A stretch of DNA of 22,203 bases, from contig CAJTPK010000039.1 in assembly GCA_910578075.1 (NCBI GenBank), positions 1 to 22,203 on the forward strand. The letters run 5' to 3'. Every line of letters starts with the position of its first letter. Position 1 is the first letter of the stretch. The DNA is from an uncultured Muribaculaceae bacterium (lineage in GTDB: Bacteria > Bacteroidota > Bacteroidia > Bacteroidales > Muribaculaceae). The notes beneath the pieces were generated by a model that saw only the letters and a program-made list of their open reading frames with translations, searched no databases and had not been told where the DNA came from. This document shows, piece by piece, positions 16,504 to 22,203 of the stretch. The position numbers and the translations under genes were made by a program.

Positions 16504-16838
16504 ACGATGAACGTTGGAACAGCAAGGAAGAAAACTACAAACCGCATTTCGAGCCGGATAGCCGTTACTGTGGAGAGGATCTAATGTTTGTTCATCGCTA
16601 CCGTCCTAACAATCAATACAAAGAAACAATTGAAGTTAACAGTAAAGAGGAAAGTTGCGACACATTTCTGCTCAATGGCCTATACTATATCAACACACGA
16701 CAGTTCATTGCGCCCGAAGACGCCAAGGATATTCGCCACAATCCCAATCCCGATTGGCAAGACTTCAAGCATCCCGGCGTTGACTACGACCGCAATATTA
16801 TCACGCTGCAATATTGTGTCAATACTGGGTCAATGTAG
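16401..16838 (+). CDS. Unrecognised ORF, probably chimeric or 5'-truncated
   Basis: The frame encodes 145 residues. The first 100 bases are antisense to the zeta-toxin remnant, so the native protein probably begins, or is cut, near 16500. From there it reads FLTYDERWNSKEENYKPHFE, EDLMFVHRYRPNNQYKETIE, FLLNGLYYINTRQFIAPEDA and NPDWQDFKHPGVDYDRNIIT, composition like a real protein rich in Tyr, Asn and Asp. I do not recognise a family. It ends NTGSM ten bases before the hsdS cassette, so its 3' end may also be a junction. Expression is uncertain. Confidence 0.35.
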   Translation: MSYYYHITTNSQQSVQIFRKDFGVQANSVGVFLTYDERWNSKEENYKPHFEPDSRYCGEDLMFVHRYRPNNQYKETIEVNSKEESCDTFLLNGLYYINTRQFIAPEDAKDIRHNPNPDWQDFKHPGVDYDRNIITLQYCVNTGSM

Positions 16839-16848
16839 CAGTTATGAA

Positions 16849-17603
16849 ATAAATCGCAATTTAGAGGCGATGGCGCGTCAGCTCTATGACTACTGGTTCG
16901 TACAGTTCGACTTCCCTGATGAGAACGGCAAGCCCTACAAGTCGAGCGGCGGTAAGATGGTCTGGAATGAACGACTAAAACGTGAAATTCCGGAAGGGTG
17001 GAGTGTTGGCTCATTCCAAGACATCTGTAAAGTTAATCGTGGCGCATCACCTCGTCCCATTGATGATTTTATGGATGATACAAATACAGGTATGCCTTGG
17101 CTTAAGATTTCAGATGCGACTTCTACAGAATCGCCTTATATTCATTTGATAAAAGAATCCATAATTCCAGAGGGTATAAGAAAATCAGTAACTGTCACGC
17201 CTGAAACGCTCATTGTCTCAAATAGTGCCACCCCCGGTATCCCTAAATTTATGGGAATTACTGCGTGCGTACATGACGGTTGGCTTGTTGTTACAAAATA
17301 TAAGGATCCGTTGAAATATTACCTATTCTTTTTTATTCAAGACCTTCGCAATATGCTTGTTAATACAGCAAGTGGAAGCGTATTTAAGAATCTGAAAACT
17401 GACTATCTGAAGCAAGCTCCGATAATTATTACACCGGAAATACACCTATCAAAGTTTGATTCCATAATAAAACCTTTAATGGCTGAACTTAGAAACAAAT
17501 CAGTAGAACGCATTAATTTAATGCATCAGCGTGACGAGCTGCTGCCACTGCTGATGAACGGCCAGGTGTCGGTTATGCCGCCAGAGGTAAATTGCGATTT
17601 ATC
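16849..17603 (+). pseudogene. hsdS: hsdS second half, copy 1 (promoterless cassette without its N-terminal recognition domain)
   Basis: This segment encodes the central conserved region (INRNLEAMARQLYDYWFVQF), the second target recognition domain and the C-terminal conserved region (RDELLPLLMNGQVSV) of a type I specificity subunit. It appears identical to 20062-20816 over its 755 bases. No hsdS N-terminal half precedes it; upstream is the unrelated 16401 ORF in another frame. The first in-frame Met is at 16870. At the right end the reading frame lacks the SHD-stop found in copy 2 and continues into the recombinase gene. It could serve as a storage cassette for recombination with the active copy. 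Confidence 0.8.
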
Positions 17604-17637
17604 GGAAAGAAATGATATATTGGGCATAAAAAATTCA

Positions 17638-18630
17638 ATGAAAAATAAACTGATAGATAGTGTTATAGCCAATATGGGCGATATGCTCAGTCCTCAAGAA
17701 CTTTTTGCGTTGCGAAAGGTTCTTGTAAGGGAGGTGGAAGGTTACGAGATAATCCCAACTCCGGATAATGAAAATAAAACCAAGAAAGCAAATGATGATT
17801 TGGCGACACAGTTCATCTCAGCTAAGAGAATAGAGGGCTGCTCTGAGAAAACACTTAACTACTACGAAAATACTATTCGTGCATTCCTTGATAAAACCTC
17901 AAAGGAACTGCATGATGTAACGACTAACGAAATCCGCAGGTATCTATCGGATTTCCAAGCAAAGAGAAATTCAAGCAAGACTACGGTTGACAACGTACGC
18001 CGTATCCTGTCAAGTTTCTTTTCGTGGCTCGAAGATGAGGATTACATCGTGAAAAGCCCGGTAAGGCGTATTCACAAGGTGCGCTCGGAGTTGACCGTAA
18101 AGGAAACTATCAGCGATGAGCATTTGGAGAAACTGCGCGACACTTGCACTGAGCTGCGCGACCTCGCTCTGATTGATTTCTTGGTGTCTACCGGGGTGCG
18201 TGTCGGAGAACTTGTGACACTCAACCGTTCGGACATTGATTTCAATGAGCGGCAATGTGTCGTTCTCGGCAAAGGCAATAAGGAACGGACGGTGTATTTC
18301 AACGCTCGCGCAAAGGTGCATTTGCAGAACTATATCGCGACACGATCAGACAGCGAAGCGGCATTGTTCGTGTCGCTTGCCGCTCCGCATAATCGTTTGA
18401 CAATTAGCGGTGTCGAGTCAAGGTTGCGGCAGCTCGGCAAACAAGCCAAAGTATGCCGCATACATCCTCACAAATTCCGCCGTACACTCGCTACAATGGC
18501 GATAGACAAGGGTATGCCGATAGAGCAAGTGCAACGGCTGCTCGGCCACTGCAAGATTGACACCACTCTTCATTATGCAATGGTAAATCAGACCAATGTG
18601 CGCAATGCCCACCGTAAATTCATAGGATAA
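17638..18630 (+). CDS. Tyrosine site-specific recombinase, probable hsdS invertase
   Basis: The 330-residue enzyme has an N-terminal SAM-like core-binding domain (GCSEKTLNYYENTIRAFLDK, RRILSSFFSWLEDEDYI, SPVRRIHKV) and a C-terminal catalytic domain with R188 (TGVRVGEL), HPHKFRRT (H278, R281), LLGH (H304) and nucleophile Y313 (TLHYAMV). It closely resembles the phage-type integrases next to phase-variable hsdS genes in Bacteroides, which invert specificity-gene segments. I place the start at ATG 17638 (MKNKLIDSV), though the frame is open all the way back through hsdS copy 1. A TTG inside the hsdS repeat and TATATTGG at 17616 could form a weak promoter. Its likely substrates are the inverted repeats flanking the 20 kb hsdS segment. 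Confidence 0.93.
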   Translation: MKNKLIDSVIANMGDMLSPQELFALRKVLVREVEGYEIIPTPDNENKTKKANDDLATQFISAKRIEGCSEKTLNYYENTIRAFLDKTSKELHDVTTNEIRRYLSDFQAKRNSSKTTVDNVRRILSSFFSWLEDEDYIVKSPVRRIHKVRSELTVKETISDEHLEKLRDTCTELRDLALIDFLVSTGVRVGELVTLNRSDIDFNERQCVVLGKGNKERTVYFNARAKVHLQNYIATRSDSEAALFVSLAAPHNRLTISGVESRLRQLGKQAKVCRIHPHKFRRTLATMAIDKGMPIEQVQRLLGHCKIDTTLHYAMVNQTNVRNAHRKFIG

Positions 18631-18645
18631 TCCGGCAAAATTGAG

Positions 18646-18653
18646 TATCTTTG
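18646..18653 (+). promoter_or_regulatory. -7 box for dinD
   Basis: TATCTTTG matches the Bacteroidetes -7 consensus and lies 22 bases before the dinD ATG. No clear -33 TTG is seen. The in-frame TTG at 18651 belongs to this box and is not a start codon. Confidence 0.55.
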
Positions 18654-18674
18654 CAGTCTGAAAGTAAGTGTACT

Positions 18675-19541
18675 ATGGATCTGCAAAGAATAAATCAACA
18701 TAAGAAAACTTTCGATGAAATACAGCAATTCATCGAAGGAGAAGATGGACGCGAGCAAGTAGAGGTTTGGTTTGCCCGCGAACTTCAGGAACTGTTGGGC
18801 TATGCCCGATGGGAGAATTTCACTGTCGCTATCAGTCGTGCAGTTGAATCATGTAAGACGCAGGGGATCAGCGTAGACGATCATTTTCGTGAGGTCACGA
18901 AAATGATAACGTTGGGAAAAGGAGGACGGCGTGAGATACAGGATTTCATGCTGACGCGCTATGCCTGCTATCTGATAGCGCAGAATGGAGACCCGAAGAA
19001 AGAAGAAATAGCGTTTGCACAAGGATATTTCGCTTTGCAAACCCGCCGTGCCGAACTTATTGCAGAGCATATTGACCAAATTTCGCGCCTTGAAACCCGC
19101 GATCGTCTCCGGGCGTCAGAGAAGCAGCTGTCACGCAATATCTTTGAGCGAGGAGTGGATGACCGTGGTTTCGGACGCATTCGTTCAAAAGGCGACACGG
19201 CCCTGTTCGGAGGGCATACCACCGAAGATATGAAACGCAGGCTCGGTATAAAGTCAACAAGACCGTTGGCCGACTTCCTGCCTACGCTTACCATAGCAGC
19301 GAAAAACCTCGCAACGGAAATGACCAACTACAATGTTGAGCAGAAAGACTTGCAAGGCGAAGCGCCAATCACACGCGAGCACATACAGAATAATCAAAGT
19401 GTCCGTCAAATGCTTGGTCAGCGAGGCATACGCCCCGAAGAACTGCCAGCGGCAGAAGATATTAAGAAAGTGGAACGTCGAGTGGCGAGCAACGAAAAGA
19501 AGATAGAGCGCACCACAATGAAGCTCCCGAAGAAGAAATAA
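18675..19541 (+). CDS. dinD: DNA damage-inducible protein D (DinD family)
   Basis: The 288-residue protein contains the DinD/BRO-like N-terminal domain: EVWFARELQELLGYARWENF, then AISRAVESCKTQG, DDHFREVTKMITLGKGGRRE and IQDFMLTRYACYLIAQNGDP, AFAQGYFALQTRRAE. A helical C-terminal half and a lysine-rich end follow. E. coli DinD binds RecA and is SOS-induced. In Bacteroidales such genes often sit inside type I restriction loci, where their role is unknown. I start it at ATG 18675, because the upstream TTG lies in the -7 box. The codons for HFREVTKM form a nearly perfect palindrome that recurs just after the stop. The full-length plus-strand hsdS starts 46 bases downstream, so the two may be co-transcribed. 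Confidence 0.9.
   Translation: MDLQRINQHKKTFDEIQQFIEGEDGREQVEVWFARELQELLGYARWENFTVAISRAVESCKTQGISVDDHFREVTKMITLGKGGRREIQDFMLTRYACYLIAQNGDPKKEEIAFAQGYFALQTRRAELIAEHIDQISRLETRDRLRASEKQLSRNIFERGVDDRGFGRIRSKGDTALFGGHTTEDMKRRLGIKSTRPLADFLPTLTIAAKNLATEMTNYNVEQKDLQGEAPITREHIQNNQSVRQMLGQRGIRPEELPAAEDIKKVERRVASNEKKIERTTMKLPKKK
18880..18907. repeat. Palindrome inside dinD (copy 1 of a pair)
   Basis: ATCATTTTCGTGA and TCACGAAAATGAT form perfect 13-base arms around GG, within the codons for DHFREVTKMI. The 24-base core (18882-18905) is repeated exactly at 19545-19568. Confidence 0.85.
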
Positions 19542-19571
19542 GACCATTTTCGTGAGGTCACGAAAATGGTC
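19542..19571. repeat. Palindrome after the dinD stop (copy 2 of a pair)
   Basis: GACCATTTTCGTGA and TCACGAAAATGGTC form perfect 14-base arms around GG. It begins one base after the dinD TAA and ends 16 bases before the hsdS ATG. There is no T-run, so it is not a typical terminator. It could be a protein-binding site, a recombination site, or an RNA hairpin controlling hsdS. Confidence 0.85.
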
Positions 19572-19587
19572 TATAACGACCGCAAAG

Positions 19588-20826
19588 ATGAAACTCTCGG
19601 ACATCGCGCAATATGTTACAGATAAAATCAGTAGCAATGCTATTGATTTGGAATGTTATGTAACAACCGATTCGTTATTGCAAAATAAAGCAGGTAGAGA
19701 AAGAGCTGTTAATCTTCCTCCACAAACTTGTACACTTACTCGATTCAAAAAAGGAGATATTTTGATTTCAAACATACGCCCATATTTGAAAAAAATATGG
19801 CGAGCAGATATTGACGGTGGCTGTAATGCAGATGTCCTTGTTTTAAGGGCAACAAATGAACATTCATCTGAATATCTATATGCGGTTTTGCTGCAAGATG
19901 CATTTTATTCATATACTATGAAAGGTGCAAAAGGAAGTAAAATGCCGCGTGGAGATAAAGAGCAAATAATGCGGTTTGAACTGCCGACACTTTCGTGTTC
20001 GGAAGGAAGTGTCGGACAGTTGATTGTTGATATTGAACATAAAATTGCGGTCAATCGTGAGATAAATCGCAATTTAGAGGCGATGGCGCGTCAGCTCTAT
20101 GACTACTGGTTCGTACAGTTCGACTTCCCTGATGAGAACGGCAAGCCCTACAAGTCGAGCGGCGGTAAGATGGTCTGGAATGAACGACTAAAACGTGAAA
20201 TTCCGGAAGGGTGGAGTGTTGGCTCATTCCAAGACATCTGTAAAGTTAATCGTGGCGCATCACCTCGTCCCATTGATGATTTTATGGATGATACAAATAC
20301 AGGTATGCCTTGGCTTAAGATTTCAGATGCGACTTCTACAGAATCGCCTTATATTCATTTGATAAAAGAATCCATAATTCCAGAGGGTATAAGAAAATCA
20401 GTAACTGTCACGCCTGAAACGCTCATTGTCTCAAATAGTGCCACCCCCGGTATCCCTAAATTTATGGGAATTACTGCGTGCGTACATGACGGTTGGCTTG
20501 TTGTTACAAAATATAAGGATCCGTTGAAATATTACCTATTCTTTTTTATTCAAGACCTTCGCAATATGCTTGTTAATACAGCAAGTGGAAGCGTATTTAA
20601 GAATCTGAAAACTGACTATCTGAAGCAAGCTCCGATAATTATTACACCGGAAATACACCTATCAAAGTTTGATTCCATAATAAAACCTTTAATGGCTGAA
20701 CTTAGAAACAAATCAGTAGAACGCATTAATTTAATGCATCAGCGTGACGAGCTGCTGCCACTGCTGATGAACGGCCAGGTGTCGGTTATGCCGCCAGAGG
20801 TAAATTGCGATTTATCTCACGATTAA
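19588..20826 (+). CDS. hsdS: Type I restriction-modification specificity subunit (full-length HsdS)
   Basis: HsdS sets the DNA target of a type I restriction-modification complex (HsdM2-HsdS, with HsdR for cleavage). The 412-residue length is typical. The first recognition domain spans about 1-150 (MKLSDIAQYVTDKI to RFELPTLSC). The central conserved region follows (HKIAVNREINRNLEAMARQL, with REINRNL at 157-163), then the second recognition domain (KISDATSTESPYIHLIKESI to TDYLKQAPIIITP), and a C-terminal conserved region ending LLPLLMNGQVSV. I start it at ATG 19588, since the longer frame begins within the palindrome. The second half, from IleAsn in REINRNL to the penultimate codons, is the invertible cassette 20062-20816. 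The final SHD and stop come from the inverted repeat and the base just outside it. It points opposite to the RhuM gene's direction. Confidence 0.92.
   Translation: MKLSDIAQYVTDKISSNAIDLECYVTTDSLLQNKAGRERAVNLPPQTCTLTRFKKGDILISNIRPYLKKIWRADIDGGCNADVLVLRATNEHSSEYLYAVLLQDAFYSYTMKGAKGSKMPRGDKEQIMRFELPTLSCSEGSVGQLIVDIEHKIAVNREINRNLEAMARQLYDYWFVQFDFPDENGKPYKSSGGKMVWNERLKREIPEGWSVGSFQDICKVNRGASPRPIDDFMDDTNTGMPWLKISDATSTESPYIHLIKESIIPEGIRKSVTVTPETLIVSNSATPGIPKFMGITACVHDGWLVVTKYKDPLKYYLFFFIQDLRNMLVNTASGSVFKNLKTDYLKQAPIIITPEIHLSKFDSIIKPLMAELRNKSVERINLMHQRDELLPLLMNGQVSVMPPEVNCDLSHD
20053..20076 (+). repeat. Left inverted repeat of the invertible hsdS segment
   Basis: The 24 bases starting AATCGTGAGATAAATCGCAA and ending TTTA are exactly inverted at 20801-20824. 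With three mismatches the similarity extends some 17 bases further out on both sides. The repeat encodes NREINRNL in the middle of HsdS. The shorter core ATAAATCGCAATTTA also begins copy 1 at 16849. Confidence 0.92.
20062..20816. repeat. 755-base duplicated hsdS cassette (copy 2)
   Basis: This stretch appears identical base for base to 16849-17603 (offset 3213); all encoded residues agree. The identity starts and stops exactly at the inverted-repeat cores, which argues for cassette movement or gene conversion at those sites. Confidence 0.9.
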
Positions 20827-21334
20827 GCGCAATCTTTCGGTCTATGCTAAAATAAATATCAGCTATTTCTTTTTGCTCAATGTAAGTTGGAAATTCAAAC
20901 TCCAGCGCCTCTACATCGGAAGGGTTGAGAGACGGATACGCTGAAACGGCATTTTGTGCAACCCCGTGTAAGTATGTGGTAATATGAGGTTGAGTGATAA
21001 GTAGAAATAAATACCTTATGTCTATCACATCCTCAAATTCTGTCTTTAGGTTAAGCGTAAGAAATCCCGTGGAAACGACTAAATTTGATACTGTTTTTTC
21101 AATAAATCCATAGTGTCTGAGATTTGGTCGTACCAAAGAATATAAAATTGTGTTATTCCCAACTATACGCTGAGCCCTACTTGGTGCTTCCCCCAATATA
21201 AGTTCTTGCAATTCAGATATAGAATTTTCTGTAATGCTACTTGTATCAAGATAGCTTATTACAGAATCTTTGCTAGTCCCCTTTACATTATAAATATTGG
21301 AATCGCAAATCTGGTGTATCGAATATTTAGCCAT
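20786..21334 (-). CDS. hsdS: Truncated HsdS: alternative N-terminal recognition half
   Basis: On the minus strand this 182-residue product has a different first recognition domain (MAKYSIHQICDSNIYNVKGT, SYLDTSSITENSISELQELI, TLNLKTEFEDVIDIRYLFLL, PSLNPSDVEALEFEFPTYIE) and enters the shared central region (RKIALNREINRNL, R172). It then crosses into the cassette in reverse and stops after PLAA. If the cassette flips, NREINRNL would continue in frame into EAMARQL and give a full-length HsdS. I chose ATG 21334 rather than the TTG at 21352. It lies 33 bases downstream of the RhuM gene and is probably in the same operon. Half-length HsdS proteins can sometimes act as dimers, so it need not be inert. 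Confidence 0.85.
   Translation of the reverse strand: MAKYSIHQICDSNIYNVKGTSKDSVISYLDTSSITENSISELQELILGEAPSRAQRIVGNNTILYSLVRPNLRHYGFIEKTVSNLVVSTGFLTLNLKTEFEDVIDIRYLFLLITQPHITTYLHGVAQNAVSAYPSLNPSDVEALEFEFPTYIEQKEIADIYFSIDRKIALNREINRNLPLAA
20801..20824 (-). repeat. Right inverted repeat of the invertible hsdS segment
   Basis: Exact inverse of 20053-20076. On the plus strand it encodes NCDLSHD at the HsdS C-terminus, with TAA just outside. On the minus strand it encodes NREINRNL of the opposing hsdS. Confidence 0.92.
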
Positions 21335-21367
21335 TGAATTTGTGGGTGTCAAGTTATTTTGTACTGC

Positions 21368-22203
21368 TTATTTATCTAACATACCTCTGATTTCTTTGTC
21401 AAAATCGGAGTCAATTTGTTGTGTCGGATTGAAAAGGTCGTATTCTGCTTCTGCTTTTGCCTTAGCTTGTGCCGCCGAGATATTTCCGCGATTAGGAAGT
21501 ATCTTGTAGTCGTTAAAAGTCAAAAATTTATTGACACTTGCGGCAAATTGCTCCATATTGAATACATTACCTCGCTCAATTTGACTCTCGATGTAGTCGA
21601 AGTAAGATGTTACGGTGCGTTCAAGCGATCGTATCTCTTTTTCCGAGAGGTAATTTTTAGCAATGCTGACATCTGATTTAAGGATGCGGCCATCGGGGGC
21701 ATATTTCCAAGTGGTCAGACCCATGTGAGGTTTTGTATGGTCTGCTCCGGCATGTATGATTTCGGCTGCCGTATGTCCGGTAATCGCATAATGAAACCGA
21801 TTTTGTACCATTGCATAAAACTCTTTTGTTGTTGGTGCAAGACGGTCGTAATCGATGCTACATTCGGCATAAATGTCAGTTATCTGTTGCCAGATTCGCC
21901 GTTCGCTGGCTCGGATTGAGCGGACTCTCTCAAGAAGTTCCCGGAAATAATCTTGGCCAAACACGGCGTTTCCCTGCTTTAAGCGGTCATCATCGAGTAC
22001 AAAGCCTTTGCGGATATACTCATTCAAGACACGAGTAGCCCACTGACGGAAAAGGGTCGCTCGTTGACTGTTCACACGGTATCCGATGCTAATAATAGCA
22101 TCCAGAGAGTAAAAAGTTTGTTCTCGTTTTACCTGACGTTTTCCTTCCTGCTGAACTATTAAGTTTTTCTTAATAGTTGCCTCAGGGGTCAGTTCATTGG
22201 TTT
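21368..22203 (-). CDS. RhuM family protein, N-terminus beyond right edge
   Basis: The minus-strand frame is open to the window end, giving 277 residues and no start. It shows the RhuM signature: TFYSLDAIISIGYRVNSQRA, then TLFRQWATRVLNEYIRKGFV, and a region YDRLAPTTKEFYAMVQNRFH, YAITGHTAAEIIHAGADHTK, KNYLSEKEIRSLERTVTSYF followed by a helical C-terminus ending IRGMLDK. RhuM was first named in a Salmonella pathogenicity island; its biochemical function is unknown. RhuM genes are frequent inside type I restriction-modification operons, fitting its place just upstream of the minus-strand hsdS. The GTG at 22075 is an internal Val codon, not the start. Confidence 0.9.
   Translation of the reverse strand, partial: TNELTPEATIKKNLIVQQEGKRQVKREQTFYSLDAIISIGYRVNSQRATLFRQWATRVLNEYIRKGFVLDDDRLKQGNAVFGQDYFRELLERVRSIRASERRIWQQITDIYAECSIDYDRLAPTTKEFYAMVQNRFHYAITGHTAAEIIHAGADHTKPHMGLTTWKYAPDGRILKSDVSIAKNYLSEKEIRSLERTVTSYFDYIESQIERGNVFNMEQFAASVNKFLTFNDYKILPNRGNISAAQAKAKAEAEYDLFNPTQQIDSDFDKEIRGMLDK

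Noticed and set aside
16588..16848. Upstream extension of the recombinase frame before hsdS copy 1
   Set aside because: This part reads the 16401 ORF in another frame and shows no protein family signal; it is open by chance.
16418..19580. Shared 10-mer TATAACGACC at 16418 and 19572
   Set aside because: Too short to distinguish from chance in a 22 kb window, and no wider similarity surrounds it.
1..22203. CRISPR array, tRNA or rRNA genes
   Set aside because: I saw no regularly spaced repeats and no cloverleaf or rRNA-like sequence; the only long repeats are the hsdS cassettes and the palindromes listed.

Overview
The window looks like a chromosome segment of a gut Bacteroidales bacterium, possibly Muribaculaceae-like. 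The reasons are repeated Bacteroidetes-type promoters (TAnnTTTG at -7, TTG about 19-20 bases upstream), weak or absent Shine-Dalgarno sites, and Bacteroidales families (DUF3078 outer-membrane protein, DUF6155, a signal-peptide-rich envelope set, an hsdS-shuffling tyrosine recombinase). The standard code fits: parE ends in TAG.

Layout. Positions 1-362 (minus) hold the 5' part of a DUF1016/YhcG-type nuclease gene broken by two in-frame amber codons. Positions 363-682 hold no gene, but carry a promoter and a strong hairpin in front of a TPR/histidine-kinase-like membrane protein (683-2656), which is coupled by an ATGA overlap to a CLC chloride channel (2653-3960). A long minus-strand block follows, in transcription order: luxS, parE, coaD, an S41 C-terminal processing protease, a DUF3078 outer-membrane protein, and two small secreted proteins. 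Then come a DcaP-like porin (+), alanine dehydrogenase (-), a DUF6155 protein (-), a Crp/Fnr regulator (+), and a secreted protein (+) whose promoter carries a perfect 20-base operator-like palindrome.

From about 16.15 kb to the right edge the window is accessory DNA. It starts with a zeta-toxin remnant and a small partner ORF facing an unrecognised ORF. A phase-variable type I restriction-modification specificity module follows: an hsdS second half (copy 1), a tyrosine recombinase, dinD, a full-length hsdS on the plus strand, a converging truncated hsdS on the minus strand, and a RhuM-family gene that runs off the right edge. The second half of the full hsdS (20062-20816) is bounded by inverted repeats and sits between two different N-terminal recognition halves pointing at each other. 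Inversion would switch which N-terminal half is joined to it. The same 755 bases occur, apparently without change, at 16849-17603, where they run in frame into the recombinase. hsdM and hsdR are not in the window and are presumably to the right. Two near-identical palindromes, one inside dinD and one right after its stop, differ by compensatory bases.
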